Source of the DNA: an uncultured Collinsella sp.
Lineage (GTDB): Bacteria > Actinomycetota > Coriobacteriia > Coriobacteriales > Coriobacteriaceae
DNA length: 50,757 bases
NCBI GenBank assembly: GCA_900545615.1
Contig: UQZM01000009.1
Coordinates: 1-50,757, forward strand
Direction of reading: 5' to 3'
Shown: positions 1 to 10,000 of the stretch, piece by piece
Numbering within the stretch: position 1 is the stretch's first letter
How the letters are laid out: each line of letters starts with the position of its first letter
Translations under genes and position numbers: made by a program
Notes under the pieces: generated by a model
The model's input: the letters and a program-made list of their open reading frames with translations, nothing else
Told to the model about the DNA's origin: nothing
Databases searched by the model: none

Positions 1-160
1 AGCTGCGGAAACGCGGGGTCCGTTCAGGCTGTTGCGTTGAGATTGAAAATCAACCATAAATCGGTGGGCGGACGTGTTGGGGTGTTTGTCGTTTTCGTAC
101 TGTTGCCACATTTGGGGCGGTTCCGGCGTCCGGCATCCTCGCGTTCGTCGGCTACAGGCA

Positions 161-193
161 TAAGAAAGGGAGGGTCGGTTTACCGGCCCTCCC
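161..193 (-). terminator. Terminator of the lipoprotein gene
   Basis: On the minus strand a GC-rich stem (GGGAGGGCCGG pairing with CCGACCCTCCC, one wobble) is followed by TTTCTT. It lies about 70 bp past the stop of the lipoprotein gene and points the right way. The remainder of 1-265 shows no convincing gene. Confidence 0.65.
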
Positions 194-265
194 TGGGTAC
201 GAAGCGCTGGGGTACCGTCGCTTGTTTGCACTGCGACCGTGTTTCCCGTTGCGCTCGCCAGTCGC

Positions 266-859
266 TTAGCGCTTGATCTCGATATCGTCGAGCTTGACGT
301 CCATGGCCTCGGTCTTGGCCTCGGCGATGTCATCGGCAAATTCCAGGGACTTCATCATGGTCTCGACGGCGTCCTTGTGCTCCTCGACGTTGTCGATGCG
401 CACATACACACTGCCACCGTCAACGTCGGTGAAGTACTCGGTCGTCACGCCGCCCGAGTGCGTAAAGTAGGCACTGCGCCAGGTCTTGCCGTTGTACTTA
501 ACGGGATCGCTCTCGGTCCATCCGGAGTTGGCCTTCCACTTTGCCTCGTAGTCGAACAGCTCGTCGGCGTTCTTGTCAGAGTCGAAGACGGGGATGAAGC
601 GGTCGCTGGCGTGCTCGCTCTCGGTGAACTTAAACTGGGCCCTGTCGGCGGTGTCGCCTGCGACGTCGGTGATCTCGACGCCCTCGGGGACCTCGACCTT
701 AAACCAAATGAAGTCGGTCCTCATATCCACGGCTGGCTTTTCTGCGCCGCCGCCACCGCCACTGCCGGTAGCGCCGCCGCTGCCGCCGCAACCCACCAAG
801 GCAACCGCGGCAAAGAGACTGATGCAGAGGGTGAGAATCGCAAAGGCCTTCTTTTCCAT
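266..859 (-). CDS. Putative secreted lipoprotein, function unknown
   Basis: A 197-residue protein with a basic start (MEKK), a hydrophobic stretch and a lipobox LVGC near residue 24, followed by a Gly/Ser-rich linker (residues 25-39). It should be lipid-anchored on the outer face of the membrane. The rest is a soluble acidic domain of about 155 residues with alternating beta-type segments; I recognise no catalytic motif or named family. It is transcribed alone, away from the folate genes, and ends at a stem-loop terminator. The start is ATG at 859. A role in surface binding is possible but not shown by the sequence. Confidence 0.8.
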   Translation of the reverse strand: MEKKAFAILTLCISLFAAVALVGCGGSGGATGSGGGGGAEKPAVDMRTDFIWFKVEVPEGVEITDVAGDTADRAQFKFTESEHASDRFIPVFDSDKNADELFDYEAKWKANSGWTESDPVKYNGKTWRSAYFTHSGGVTTEYFTDVDGGSVYVRIDNVEEHKDAVETMMKSLEFADDIAEAKTEAMDVKLDDIEIKR

Positions 860-1319
860 GGTCGTGTCCTCCTCGATCTGTAATCGTCCATGGGTTACCT
901 CCCTTTACTGTACGCGTGGACGGCTCCTTCGGGTGGGCCATGTGTCCCATTCTGAGGGCCGGATTTGCGCCGTTAAGTGGCAATATGCACGGGTCCAAAA
1001 GAGGGGAGGGCCGGTGCTGTCGGCTCTCCCCGGGGTGAGGTGTCCGTTGTTTTAAAGGGACGCGTGTACGCGGGCGTTGCCCCAACAGGTTCCTTGTTTA
1101 TAGATATGCCCCAGTTTGTGACGTCCGGAAGTCCCGAAAGGCGGGCCATGTTTCCCATGTTTGCGGTGCCGACGCCTATCGTTCGTCATAGAAATCCGCG
1201 ATGACCAGGTGCGCTGACGCTTATGTACTTATGGGCTAGACTAAGCACCATTATGTGATCGATGCGGTCGGTCGGTGGTTGCCACCCGACCGATGTATAT
1301 GACTTGAAGGTGCGTGCGT
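860..1319. other. Intergenic region with two hairpins
   Basis: No gene was found here. Two stem-loops are visible: 1003-1031 (11 bp with one G-U, followed on the minus strand by CTTTT) and 1269-1292 (10 bp with one bulge), which sits about 27 bp before the fchA start and may lie in its leader. I looked for a tetrahydrofolate riboswitch core and did not see one. Confidence 0.5.
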
Positions 1320-1952
1320 ATGAGCCAAGAGATGATGGATAAAACATGTCGAGAGTTTGCCGAGGCGCTTGCCGCACGCGAGCCGGTTCCCGGCGGCGGT
1401 AGCGCGAGCGCCTTTGTAGGTGCACTGGGCGCCTCGCTTTGCGGGATGGTTGCTCGCTATGGGGCGACAAACCCTGCGCTTGCCGATCGCGCAGACGATC
1501 TGACGCGCGCGTTTGCCCAGGCGGATGAGTTGGCGCAGGAACTTGTGGGTCTGGTCGCCGAGGACGTTCGTGCCTACGGGCAGGTGTCCACGGCGTACGG
1601 TATTCCGCGTGACGATCCGGCCCGACCGGCTGCGATTCAGGATGCGCTGCACGTGGCCGCCATGCCGCCGTATCGCATTATGGATGCCTGCGGGCGTGCG
1701 CTGGCGCTGCTCGAGGACATGGCCGACAAGGGTTCGCGTCAGCTGCTGTCCGATGTGGCGTGCGGCGCCGTGTTCTGCCGTGCCGCTATGCAGGGCGCGA
1801 GCTTGACGCTCTTTGCGAACACCACGTCTATGAAAGATCGCGTTCGTGCTGAGGAGCTCGAGACGGCGTGTGATGAGTTGCTCGACACATGGTTGCCGCG
1901 CGCCGATGCGCTGGCGCGCCGCGCCTCCGACGCTGCAAGGAAGAGAGGATAG
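1320..1952 (+). CDS. fchA: Methenyl-THF cyclohydrolase / cyclodeaminase family protein
   Basis: A 210-residue member of the FTCD C-terminal/FchA family, all-alpha and cytosolic. The diagnostic motif PVPGGGSASAFVGALGASL lies near residues 22-40, and the length fits stand-alone FchA (about 210). FchA converts 5,10-methenyl-THF to 10-formyl-THF; formimino-THF cyclodeaminases share the fold, so that reaction cannot be excluded. ATG 1320 is chosen over GTG 1314 because GAAGG at 1306-1310 is then nine bases away. The stop is two bases before folD, so the two are almost certainly cotranscribed. The partner FolD has lost its cyclohydrolase residues, which favours the cyclohydrolase assignment. Confidence 0.85.
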   Translation: MSQEMMDKTCREFAEALAAREPVPGGGSASAFVGALGASLCGMVARYGATNPALADRADDLTRAFAQADELAQELVGLVAEDVRAYGQVSTAYGIPRDDPARPAAIQDALHVAAMPPYRIMDACGRALALLEDMADKGSRQLLSDVACGAVFCRAAMQGASLTLFANTTSMKDRVRAEELETACDELLDTWLPRADALARRASDAARKRG

Positions 1953-1954
1953 CC

Positions 1955-2809
1955 ATGGCTGAGCTGCTGAAGGGTGCTCCCGTTGCTCGCGCTTTGACCG
2001 AGGAACTTGCTGCTCGCTGTGCAGCCCTGCGCGAGCGCGGTGTTGTACCGACGCTGGCCATCGTTCGTGTGGGCGAGCGCGAGGACGACCTGTCCTACGA
2101 GCGCGGTGCCCTCAAGCGCTGCGAGAAGGTTGGCATTGAGGCTCGCCGCGTTTTGCTTCCTGCCGATGTTTCGCAGGACGAGCTGTTGACGGCCGTCGAG
2201 GACATCAATACCGATTCGGCTGTTCATGGCTGTCTGATGTTCCGCCCGCTGCCCGCCGGCCTTGACGAGAACGCCGTCGCCGCAGCGCTCGATCCCGCCA
2301 AGGACGTTGACTCCATGACGCCGGCTTCACTGCTCACCACGCTTTCGGGGCGCGGCGAGGGTTTTGCCCCCTGCACAGCCGAAGCCGTGCTTGCTTTGCT
2401 GGATCATTACGGCGTTGAGCTGGATGGGGCCAAGGTTGCTGTGGTCGGACGCTCACTGGTAATTGGCCGCCCCGTTGCCGCCATGCTTACGGCGCGCAAC
2501 GCAACCGTGACGACGTGCCATACGCATACGCGCGATCTTGCCGCCGAGTGCTGTGCTGCCGACATTGTGGTTGCCGCCGTTGGACGCGCGCGCACGATTG
2601 GCGCAGATGCGGTCCGCGAGGACCAGGCGATTATCGATGTTGGCATTAATTGGGACGAAGCCGCTGGCAAGCTGGTCGGCGACGTCGATTTTGATGCCGC
2701 GGAGCCGGTTGTTGGCGCAATCACCCCCGTGCCGGGTGGCGTGGGCGCCGTGACGACAGCAATTCTCGCCAAGCACGTGATCGAGGCGGCGGAGCGCGCA
2801 TCGAAATAG
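1955..2809 (+). CDS. folD: Methylene-THF dehydrogenase (FolD), cyclohydrolase site altered
   Basis: A 284-residue FolD-family protein of normal length. Residues 1-130 form the catalytic half with the retained KDVD (116-119); the Rossmann half has VVGRS, and the end carries TPVPGGVG. It oxidises 5,10-methylene-THF to methenyl-THF. Odd: in the YxxxKxK motif the sequence reads YERGALK (48-54), so the catalytic lysine (human Lys56) is Ala52, and the usual Gln of VQLPLP (human Gln100) is Phe96. Both are needed for the cyclohydrolase step in studied enzymes. The Tyr and the folate-binding Asp remain. The neighbouring FchA could supply the missing reaction. The start at ATG 1955 has AGAGAGG upstream. 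Confidence 0.92.
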   Translation: MAELLKGAPVARALTEELAARCAALRERGVVPTLAIVRVGEREDDLSYERGALKRCEKVGIEARRVLLPADVSQDELLTAVEDINTDSAVHGCLMFRPLPAGLDENAVAAALDPAKDVDSMTPASLLTTLSGRGEGFAPCTAEAVLALLDHYGVELDGAKVAVVGRSLVIGRPVAAMLTARNATVTTCHTHTRDLAAECCAADIVVAAVGRARTIGADAVREDQAIIDVGINWDEAAGKLVGDVDFDAAEPVVGAITPVPGGVGAVTTAILAKHVIEAAERASK

Positions 2810-2910
2810 GCGTTTTTGCCCACAGGGACTGCCGGGGCGGCGGTTTCGCCCTTTCTGCGCCGAAGCGATACACTGTTATCGTTTGATTTCTTCGCTCAAG
2901 GAGGATGCGC

Positions 2911-4434
2911 ATGCCGTGCACAACGATTTTGGTTGGTAAGAACGCGAGCTACGACGGGTCGACCCTGGTCGCGCGTAACGAGGACTCGTCCAACGGGGTG
3001 TTTGAGCCCAAGCGCATGCGCGTAGTGCACCCCGACGAGCAGCCGCGCGTCTACACGAGCGTCCTGAGCCACCTGACCGTTGAACTGCCCGATAACCCCA
3101 TGCGCTACACGAGCGTCCCCGATGTTGTCCCGGGCCACGGCATCTGGGCCGAGGCCGGTTTCAACGAGCTCAATGTGGGCATGTCCGCAACCGAGACGCT
3201 TACCACCAACGAGCGCGTTCGCGGCGCCGACCCGCTTGTGGACTACGTGCCCGCCAAGGGCAACGAGGGTGAGGACGGCTATGTGCCGGCGCAGCCCGGT
3301 GGCCTGGGCGAGGAGGACATGGTGACCCTGGTGCTGCCGTATGCCAAGTCCGCCCGCGATGGCGTGCGTATCCTGGGCGAGCTGCTCGAGCGCTACGGCA
3401 CCTACGAGAACAACGGCATCGCCTTTAGTGATGTGGACGAGATCTGGTGGCTCGAGACCATCGGTGGTCACCGCTGGATTGCCAAGCGCGTGCCTGACGA
3501 CGCCTATGTGACCATGCCCAACCAGCTGGGTATCGACAGCTTTGACCTGGATGACGCCGAGGGCGCCCAGGCCGACCACATGTGCTCCGCCGACTTGCGC
3601 GCCTGGATGGCCGAGTGGCATCTGGACCTGACGCTGGGCGTCGAGGGCGACGGCCCGGCTGCGGTCTTTAACCCGCGCGAGGCCTTTGGCTCGCACAGCG
3701 ACAGCGACCATGTCTACAACACGCCGCGCGCCTGGTACATGCAGCGCTGCCTCAACCCCAGCGACGTGTGGGATGGCCCCGACGCCGACTATACGCCCGA
3801 GAGCGACGACATCCCTTGGAGCCGCGTGCCCGAGCGCAAGGTGACCATCGAGGACATCAAGTACGTACTCTCGAGCCACTACCAGGGCACGGAGTACGAT
3901 TGCTACGGTAGCAAGGGCACGCCCGCTACGCGTGGCGCATATCGCCCCATCGGCATCAACCGCAACAGCCAGCTCGCCGTGTTGCAGCTGCGTCCCTATG
4001 CGCAGCCGGCCTATCGCGCCGTGCAGTGGATGGCGTTTGGTTCCAACTCGTTTAACGCGCTGGTTCCGCTGTACGCCAACGTCGAGACCATGCCCGAGTA
4101 CTATGCCGACACGCAGGCTCGCGTGACGTCCGAAAACTTCTACTGGGCCAACCGCCTGATCGGCGCGCTGGCTGACGCCCGCTTCCATGAGTGCGGTCGC
4201 GCGGTCGAGGATTATCAGGAGAAGGTCGGTGGCATGGGCCACAAGCAGATCCATGACATCGACGCTGCCGTAGCCGCTCTGCCCGAGGCCGAGGTGTCTG
4301 CCGAGCTTGCACGCGCCAACGAGGAGTTTGCCGAGCGTGTTCGCGTAGAGACCGATGCTCTACTGGGCAAGGTGCTCTACACCACGAGCTGCGCCATGAA
4401 GAACTCTTTTGCGATGAACGACAACGTGAGGTAA
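2911..4434 (+). CDS. pepD: C69 family dipeptidase
   Basis: A 507-residue Ntn-hydrolase of peptidase family C69. The N-terminus MPCTTILVGKNASYDGST carries the family signature, with Cys3 the expected nucleophile once the first residues are removed; DGSTLVARNED follows. Family members hydrolyse dipeptides in the cytosol, and no signal peptide is visible. AAGGAGG at 2898-2904 places ATG 2911 six bases away, whereas ATG 2905 touches the ribosome site and is rejected. The gene is transcribed alone, about 100 bp after folD. Substrate range is not readable from the sequence. Confidence 0.9.
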   Translation: MPCTTILVGKNASYDGSTLVARNEDSSNGVFEPKRMRVVHPDEQPRVYTSVLSHLTVELPDNPMRYTSVPDVVPGHGIWAEAGFNELNVGMSATETLTTNERVRGADPLVDYVPAKGNEGEDGYVPAQPGGLGEEDMVTLVLPYAKSARDGVRILGELLERYGTYENNGIAFSDVDEIWWLETIGGHRWIAKRVPDDAYVTMPNQLGIDSFDLDDAEGAQADHMCSADLRAWMAEWHLDLTLGVEGDGPAAVFNPREAFGSHSDSDHVYNTPRAWYMQRCLNPSDVWDGPDADYTPESDDIPWSRVPERKVTIEDIKYVLSSHYQGTEYDCYGSKGTPATRGAYRPIGINRNSQLAVLQLRPYAQPAYRAVQWMAFGSNSFNALVPLYANVETMPEYYADTQARVTSENFYWANRLIGALADARFHECGRAVEDYQEKVGGMGHKQIHDIDAAVAALPEAEVSAELARANEEFAERVRVETDALLGKVLYTTSCAMKNSFAMNDNVR

Positions 4435-4533
4435 GGGTTTCCCGTCGATCGAATAGCGCTAAAACGCTTTGTCGCTTTCGCTCAATCTTGGGTACAAGAA
4501 CGCCAATGCAGTTGTTTGTGATTGGAGACAACC

Positions 4534-4950
4534 ATGGTTATGAAACTCGATCAGCTTGTTAACGGCGCCATTAACGTGGGCTTTGGCGCTGCCGCCGTTG
4601 CTGTCGAAGGCGGCAAGAAGGTCCTCGACGACCTTAACACCAAGGGCGAGCAGGTCCGCAAGGACACCGCCACCCCCGATATCGCCCGTAGCGTGTCCGA
4701 CATGTTCGAGCAGGCCGGCGGTACCATCTCCGATCTGACAGAGCGCTTGGGCATGCAGGGCGAGACCGCGGCCCAGCGCGTGCTCGACGAGCTCATCCTT
4801 GCCCGCGTCCGCGTTATGACCGCCCCCGAGCGCACGGCCTTCCTGGCCCATGTGCGCGACATCGTCGATTCGGTCGAGGACAACGTGACCTCGGTGCCCG
4901 TCGAGTCCGTTGAGCCCGACGATGCGAAGGATACCGAAGAGGCCGAGTAG
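4534..4950 (+). CDS. Small helical phasin-like protein upstream of UbiB-like kinase
   Basis: A 138-residue protein without a signal peptide or charged catalytic motif. It begins with an Ala/Gly-rich helix (INVGFGAAAVAVEGGKKV), continues as predicted amphipathic helices and ends in an acidic tail (EPDDAKDTEEAE). The pattern resembles phasin-like or polyhydroxyalkanoate-associated small proteins, but I cannot assign a family firmly. The stop is eight bases before the AarF/UbiB-like kinase gene, so the two probably form one transcription unit and the protein may be a kinase partner. GGAGA precedes ATG 4534. Confidence 0.75.
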   Translation: MVMKLDQLVNGAINVGFGAAAVAVEGGKKVLDDLNTKGEQVRKDTATPDIARSVSDMFEQAGGTISDLTERLGMQGETAAQRVLDELILARVRVMTAPERTAFLAHVRDIVDSVEDNVTSVPVESVEPDDAKDTEEAE

Positions 4951-4958
4951 CAGCGCAG

Positions 4959-6722
4959 ATGGCAGATTCCACCACCGATTACAACAATCTAGATCCCTTG
5001 GGTGACGAGGCGGCGGTTGTCGATGAGGTCGATGCCGTCGTCTCGGGCGCTCGCAAGAAGCCGCGCGCTGTCGATATGGTCCCCGAGGAGCCCGACGCGA
5101 TGGCGCCGGACGAGGAATACCAGCTCACGCCGGCGGGTCGTCGCGAACGCATCGGGCAGATTGTTCGCCTGGTCAAAAAGTACCGCGTGTGGGATAACCT
5201 CACGCCGGTTCGTTTGCGCCGCCTGCTCGAGGAACTCGGCCCCATGTTCGTCAAGATGGGGCAGATTTTGGCCAACCGGTCCGAGATTCTGCCGCAGCGC
5301 TTTTGCGACGAGCTGCGTCGTCTGCGCTCCGACGTGGAGCCGGTGCCGTACGAGGTCGTACTCAGCTGTCTGGAAGAAGAATACGGCCTGCGCCTGGGGG
5401 AGATGTTCGACGCGATCGACCCCAATCCGCTTGGTAGCGCATCGCTCGCGCAGGTGCACCGCGCCCGCCTGGTGACCGGCGAGGACGTGGCCGTTAAGGT
5501 GCAGCGCCCCGGTGCGCAGCAGGTTATGGCACAGGACATCGATATCATCCGCTCGGTGGTGCGTATCGTTTCCAAGTTCGTCAACACCGATCAATTCGTT
5601 GACCTGCACGGCGTAGTCGAGGAGTTGTGGACCTCGTTTCGCGAGGAGACCAACTTTTTGGCCGAGGCCAAAAACCTCAACGACTTCTACGAGTTCCATA
5701 AGAGCGTTCATGGCGTGACGTGCCCTAAATCCTATCTGGACCTGTGCACCGAGCACGTGGTGGTTATGGACTACGTCGACGGCATTTCGATCGCCGATCC
5801 TGAACGCTTGGTGGCCGAGGGCTATGACTTGGAAAAGATCGGTGCCGCAATCGTCGAGGACTACTCGACGCAGGTGCTCGATGACGGCTTTTTCCATGCT
5901 GACCCGCATGCGGGAAACATCATCCTCAAGGACGGCATCGTTTACTTTATCGACTTGGGCATGGTCGGACGCATGTCGAGCCACGATCGCGGTATCGTAA
6001 AGGACATGATTTTCGCCGTGGCCGAGGGCGACGTGCCAAAGCTCAAGGATTCGCTCATGCGCTTTGCCGTGACGCGTGGCGATTCGGCCGAGCTCGATCA
6101 TTCAGCGTTTTTGTCCGATCTTGACTTTATCGTGGCTGACTTTGCGGGCCTTGACCTGAAGGATTTGGATATCGGCGAGTTTTTGACTTCGCTGTTAAAC
6201 CTCGCGCGCAAAAATGACGTTGAGCTGCCGAGCGTGGTGACAATGTTCGCCCGCGGCATGGTGACGCTCGAGGGCCTGTTGACCGAGTACATGCCCAACG
6301 TCAACATGATCCAGATCATCCAGACGCACATCAAAAACGAGAAGAGCACCTACGCCCGCATGCGCGAGATGAGCCGCGACTTTGCAGCGAGCAGTTATCG
6401 CGCGGCGAAGGGCTCGCTCGAGGCGGCCGAGTATCTGGGCTTGGCTTCGCGTATGCTCACGCGCGGCCAGCTTAAGGTGAACACGCAGATCATGAGCAGC
6501 GATAAGGCGCTGCGACAGCTGGGCGGAATTATCGACCGCATGTCGATGGCAATTGTGATTGCCGGCCTGTTTATCGGTTCGTCGGTGGTGTACTACGCGC
6601 GCATCGAGCCGGTTGTGTTTGGTATCCCAGTCATTGGCTTTATGGGCTACGTGAGCGCGCTGGTGCTGGCGCTTATGCTGGGCCGCAATATCTGGCTCAA
6701 CAGCCACGGCGGCAAGCACTAG
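4959..6722 (+). CDS. ubiB: AarF/UbiB/ABC1 family atypical kinase
   Basis: A 587-residue ABC1/UbiB protein. The family marks are in order: KMGQ (KxGQ) near residue 98, the Ala-rich loop GSASLAQVH replacing a P-loop, the lysine in VKVQRPG, DPHAGNI as catalytic loop and FIDLGMVG as metal-binding segment. Two membrane helices close the protein (about residues 530-580). Relatives support quinone synthesis or membrane lipid homeostasis through ATPase activity. No quinone genes are nearby, so the role here is open. It follows a small helical protein gene by eight bases. The symbol is by family only. Confidence 0.9.
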   Translation: MADSTTDYNNLDPLGDEAAVVDEVDAVVSGARKKPRAVDMVPEEPDAMAPDEEYQLTPAGRRERIGQIVRLVKKYRVWDNLTPVRLRRLLEELGPMFVKMGQILANRSEILPQRFCDELRRLRSDVEPVPYEVVLSCLEEEYGLRLGEMFDAIDPNPLGSASLAQVHRARLVTGEDVAVKVQRPGAQQVMAQDIDIIRSVVRIVSKFVNTDQFVDLHGVVEELWTSFREETNFLAEAKNLNDFYEFHKSVHGVTCPKSYLDLCTEHVVVMDYVDGISIADPERLVAEGYDLEKIGAAIVEDYSTQVLDDGFFHADPHAGNIILKDGIVYFIDLGMVGRMSSHDRGIVKDMIFAVAEGDVPKLKDSLMRFAVTRGDSAELDHSAFLSDLDFIVADFAGLDLKDLDIGEFLTSLLNLARKNDVELPSVVTMFARGMVTLEGLLTEYMPNVNMIQIIQTHIKNEKSTYARMREMSRDFAASSYRAAKGSLEAAEYLGLASRMLTRGQLKVNTQIMSSDKALRQLGGIIDRMSMAIVIAGLFIGSSVVYYARIEPVVFGIPVIGFMGYVSALVLALMLGRNIWLNSHGGKH

Positions 6723-6814
6723 AGGCTGCGGCCGTCACCGCATTTTCCTATCGCAAACAATAGCTTTTACCTTGGGCTTCGCCTGCGTGCGAGGCTCTTT
6801 TGCGTGATACCATT

Positions 6815-6842
6815 TTGACGGTAATAATCGATGGCCTAGATG
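6815..6842 (+). promoter_or_regulatory. Possible promoter for the cobalamin-riboswitch transcript
   Basis: TTGACG at 6815-6820 is separated by 16 bases from TAGATG at 6837-6842. The -35 match is good and the -10 match is weak. It lies immediately before the riboswitch aptamer, where a promoter is required. Confidence 0.35.
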
Positions 6843-6844
6843 GT

Positions 6845-7012
6845 GGTGCGGAGACGCACGAATGCGCGGTTATCCTGCGCATTTGGGAGAATCGGGGTGC
6901 AAGTCCCCGGCTGTACCAGTAACCGTAATTCCTCTTGGCTCGGGATGCTCGCGTCGCAGATCGGACGACGTGCCCGAGTCGTTAAGGTTAAGTCGGATCG
7001 CCTCCCGTCTTG
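6845..7012 (+). promoter_or_regulatory. Cobalamin riboswitch
   Basis: The leader contains the B12-box type core GGGGTGCAAGTCCCC followed by GCTGTACC and GTAACCGTAA (about 6893-6928), a long arm closed by GCTCGGG and CCCGAGTC, and a 3' segment AGTCGGATCGCC corresponding to the usual AGTCAGGAGACCTGCC. An outer hairpin AATGCGC/GCGCATT precedes the core. The order matches cobalamin riboswitches. CCTCC near 7001-7006 could pair with GGAGG of the downstream ribosome site at 7054-7058, suggesting translational control (inference). The next gene encodes transcobalamin-like domains, which supports the call. Confidence 0.85.
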
Positions 7013-7072
7013 CATGCGGCTGCGGCTTTTGCCGCCGGTGTGCATAGGGCTCTGGAGGGAAGGGGGACCCCG

Positions 7073-10000
7073 ATGGGGGAACTCGAGCGCAACATGCGCG
7101 ATGACGTTGGGCAGTCGCAAGGCAACGCTCCAAGTACAGACAATGGGGGACAAATGGATATGTTTGAGGACGAGCGCGAGCGCGCCTCGTTGCATCGCCG
7201 TGGCGCGATTGCACGCGGTGTAGCCAAGCGCTGCCTGGTGGCATTCCTGGCCTTCGCGATGGCCTTTGGCACCACGCCGGCTCAGCTGTGGGCCGAGGGT
7301 GCCGAGGGCATTACCGACGCTGTGGCTCAGGCTACGACGCCGGGCGAGGACGCAGCGCTTGCGGGCGGTACCGCTGAGCAGAGCGGCGCCGAGGTTTCGG
7401 ATTCCGGGAGCGCGCCTGCAGCTAGTGCCGCCACTACAGAGGCAGCAACTGGCGACGAAGGCTCGGCGACGGGGGAGAGCCCTGCCACGAGCGAGCAGTC
7501 TTCGACGGCATCCGCTGGCCAAGCAGGATCTGCCGCCGCGGCTGCCGTCCAGACAGAGAACCCGACAGAAACTGGCGATGTCGTCAAGAAGCAAATCGAG
7601 GTCTCGTTCTCGATTATCGGCACCGATGCCGACGGCAAGGCTCAGACCTGGGTGGCGCCTACGCAGCTCAAGCTCGACGAGGGCGCGACGGCTGCGGATG
7701 CCTTCATTAAGCTGCAGGAGAAGACGGGCTTCAAGGCGAAGTACGATCCGAACACGGCATACGGTTTCTACCTCGAAAGCATCACCTCCCCGAGCGATGG
7801 CCGCAGGCTTGCCTACGATCCGACGACTCATGCCTACTGGCAGCTGTTCGTCGACGGCGCGTCTTCCTCGGTTGGCGCGAGCAGCGTCAAACTCACCCAG
7901 GGGCAGAAGATTGAGTTTGCCTATACGGCTGGTAGCGCGTCCCCTGTCGTTAAGGACCAGCTTGCTGCGAATGTGACCGTCATTGGTCGCGATGCCCAGG
8001 GCAAGACTCAGACCTGGGTCGACAACGCGCAGTATGTGGTGACGTCCGGTTCGAGCGCGCTTGATCTTACGAAGGTCGCGCTTGAGGCGAATGATATTGA
8101 CGCCGTTGCTGCGGGCTCCTTCATTCTGAGCCTTAAGTACAACGGTGTTGAGCTGGGTACGCCCCAAGATTATTCGACCTATTGGCAGCTGTTTATCAAC
8201 GGCAAGTCGAGTGACTATACGGCGGACAATGTCACCATCCATGCTGGCGATACCGTCACGTGGTTCTACGGTGGCTGGGGAGACCAGTTGCCGTCCGATT
8301 CTGTCCATGCTTCCGTTCAGGTGCTTGGCAAGGACAAGGACGGCAAGCAGCAGGTTTGGGCTTCGACGGGCCAGACGAGTCTCAAGGCGGGCTCTACTGC
8401 TAAGGACCTGTTGGAGCAGACTGGTCTTAAACTCAAAGCTACAGAAGAGTCTTGGGGTTGGTACCTTAGGGGCATTACCTCGCCGCTTGACGGTAAGACC
8501 TATTGTGGCTCTGATGCTGCGACCAATAGCTATTGGCGCTTCTACGTAAAGGGCAAGTCCGACGCAAAGTACAAGTTCGCCGACGTTGGCGCTGGTGCCT
8601 ACGAGCTCCATGAGGGTGACGCCGTCACCTTTATGTATGCTGGCGACAGCGATGCCCTCCCTGGTCAGGTGCTTGGATCCGCCGATATCATCGGCCCCGA
8701 TGTCAACGGCAACAATACTCGCTGGGGCTCGGCAAGCAATGTTTCCCTGCCCGAAGGCTCTACGGCTCAGGACCTTATTGAGACGGTTCTGAAGGCGAAG
8801 GGCATTGATTACAAGGCCTCCCAGAGTGGTGCATACTGGTCCATTACTTCGCCGTTCGAAGACAAGTCTTACGGCTATGATGGTGCGACCGGTAAATACT
8901 GGCATCTGTATATCAACGGAGAGTCCTCATCTCTCTGTGCCAACCAGGTCACGCTCAAGAGCGGCGACAAGGTTACATTTGCCTACACCACCGAAAAATC
9001 GCCCATGCCCGATCCCGACAAGATTGTCGTGGACCCGAGTGCGACGACTCCTAATTGGGATGCCGAGTGGGCCGGCTACGGCAACAGTGGCAACGGTTCG
9101 ACCGTAACGGATGCCAAGACGCCTGCGCAGGCCGCCGGTCTTAAGTGGGCCTTCGATTGGAAGGCCGAGTCTGGCCAGCAGTATGCCAACTGCAGCGAGC
9201 CTGTCATCGCTAACGGCTTTGTGTACATCGCGACCGAGAACGAGCTCATTAAGATCGATTCGTCCACGGGCAAAAAGGTTGCCTCTGCGCCGCTTGCCTC
9301 CAAGGTGAGTTATACCTCTCGTCCGATCTACACCAATGGCCTTATCATCGTTCCGCTCAACGGCGGTGCGGTCCAGGCGATTACTGCAGACAAGCTGATC
9401 TGCAAGTGGCTGACGCCCGGTTTGACGGACTTGACGCAGAGCTCCTGCACCGTCGTTTCGGACGGCGAGTACGTCTATGTAGGCACGGCTGATGGGAAGA
9501 AATACGTCAACGGTTCCTTTACGCGCATCAAGATCACCACAGGCGAAGTCTCTTGGCAGAACATCGACGCAGCTGAGGGCTATTATTGGACTGGCGCTGC
9601 CCTGACGGATAAGTACGCCATCGTCCCCACGAGCGCAGGTACGCTTAAGTGCATTGATAAGACGACGGGCGATGTCGTTTCGACCATGAAGCTCGGCACC
9701 CTTGCGAACGCTGACTGCGTCGCCGATCCGTCCAATGGCTCGACCTTCTATCAGATGACGCACGACGGAAAGCTCCATGTGATTTCGCTTTCGGCGAAGG
9801 GCGTGCTGAGCGAGCAGAAGACGGTCGACCTGGGTCTTACGAATAACATGAGCGCCCCGGCGATGTCTGGCGACAACTTGATTGTCGGTGGGCAGACGGC
9901 TACTGGCTCTGCTCTGGCTCTCTATAATCTGAAGACTGGTAAGACCACGATGGTCACCGCTGCTGACGGTAAAGAGCTACCGGCCGGATTTAACGGTATT

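Noticed and set aside
1196..1319. Tetrahydrofolate riboswitch before fchA-folD
   Set aside because: The leader has one bulged hairpin but none of the conserved THF aptamer segments I could recognise.
2896..4254. Minus-strand open frame of about 450 codons
   Set aside because: It is antisense to the C69 dipeptidase; its His/Val/Gly-rich translation has no domain.
6836..8905. Long open frame on the minus strand (about 690 codons)
   Set aside because: It lies antisense to the surface-protein gene, whose signal peptide, repeats and ribosome site are convincing; the antisense product is Arg/Leu-rich with no recognisable domain.
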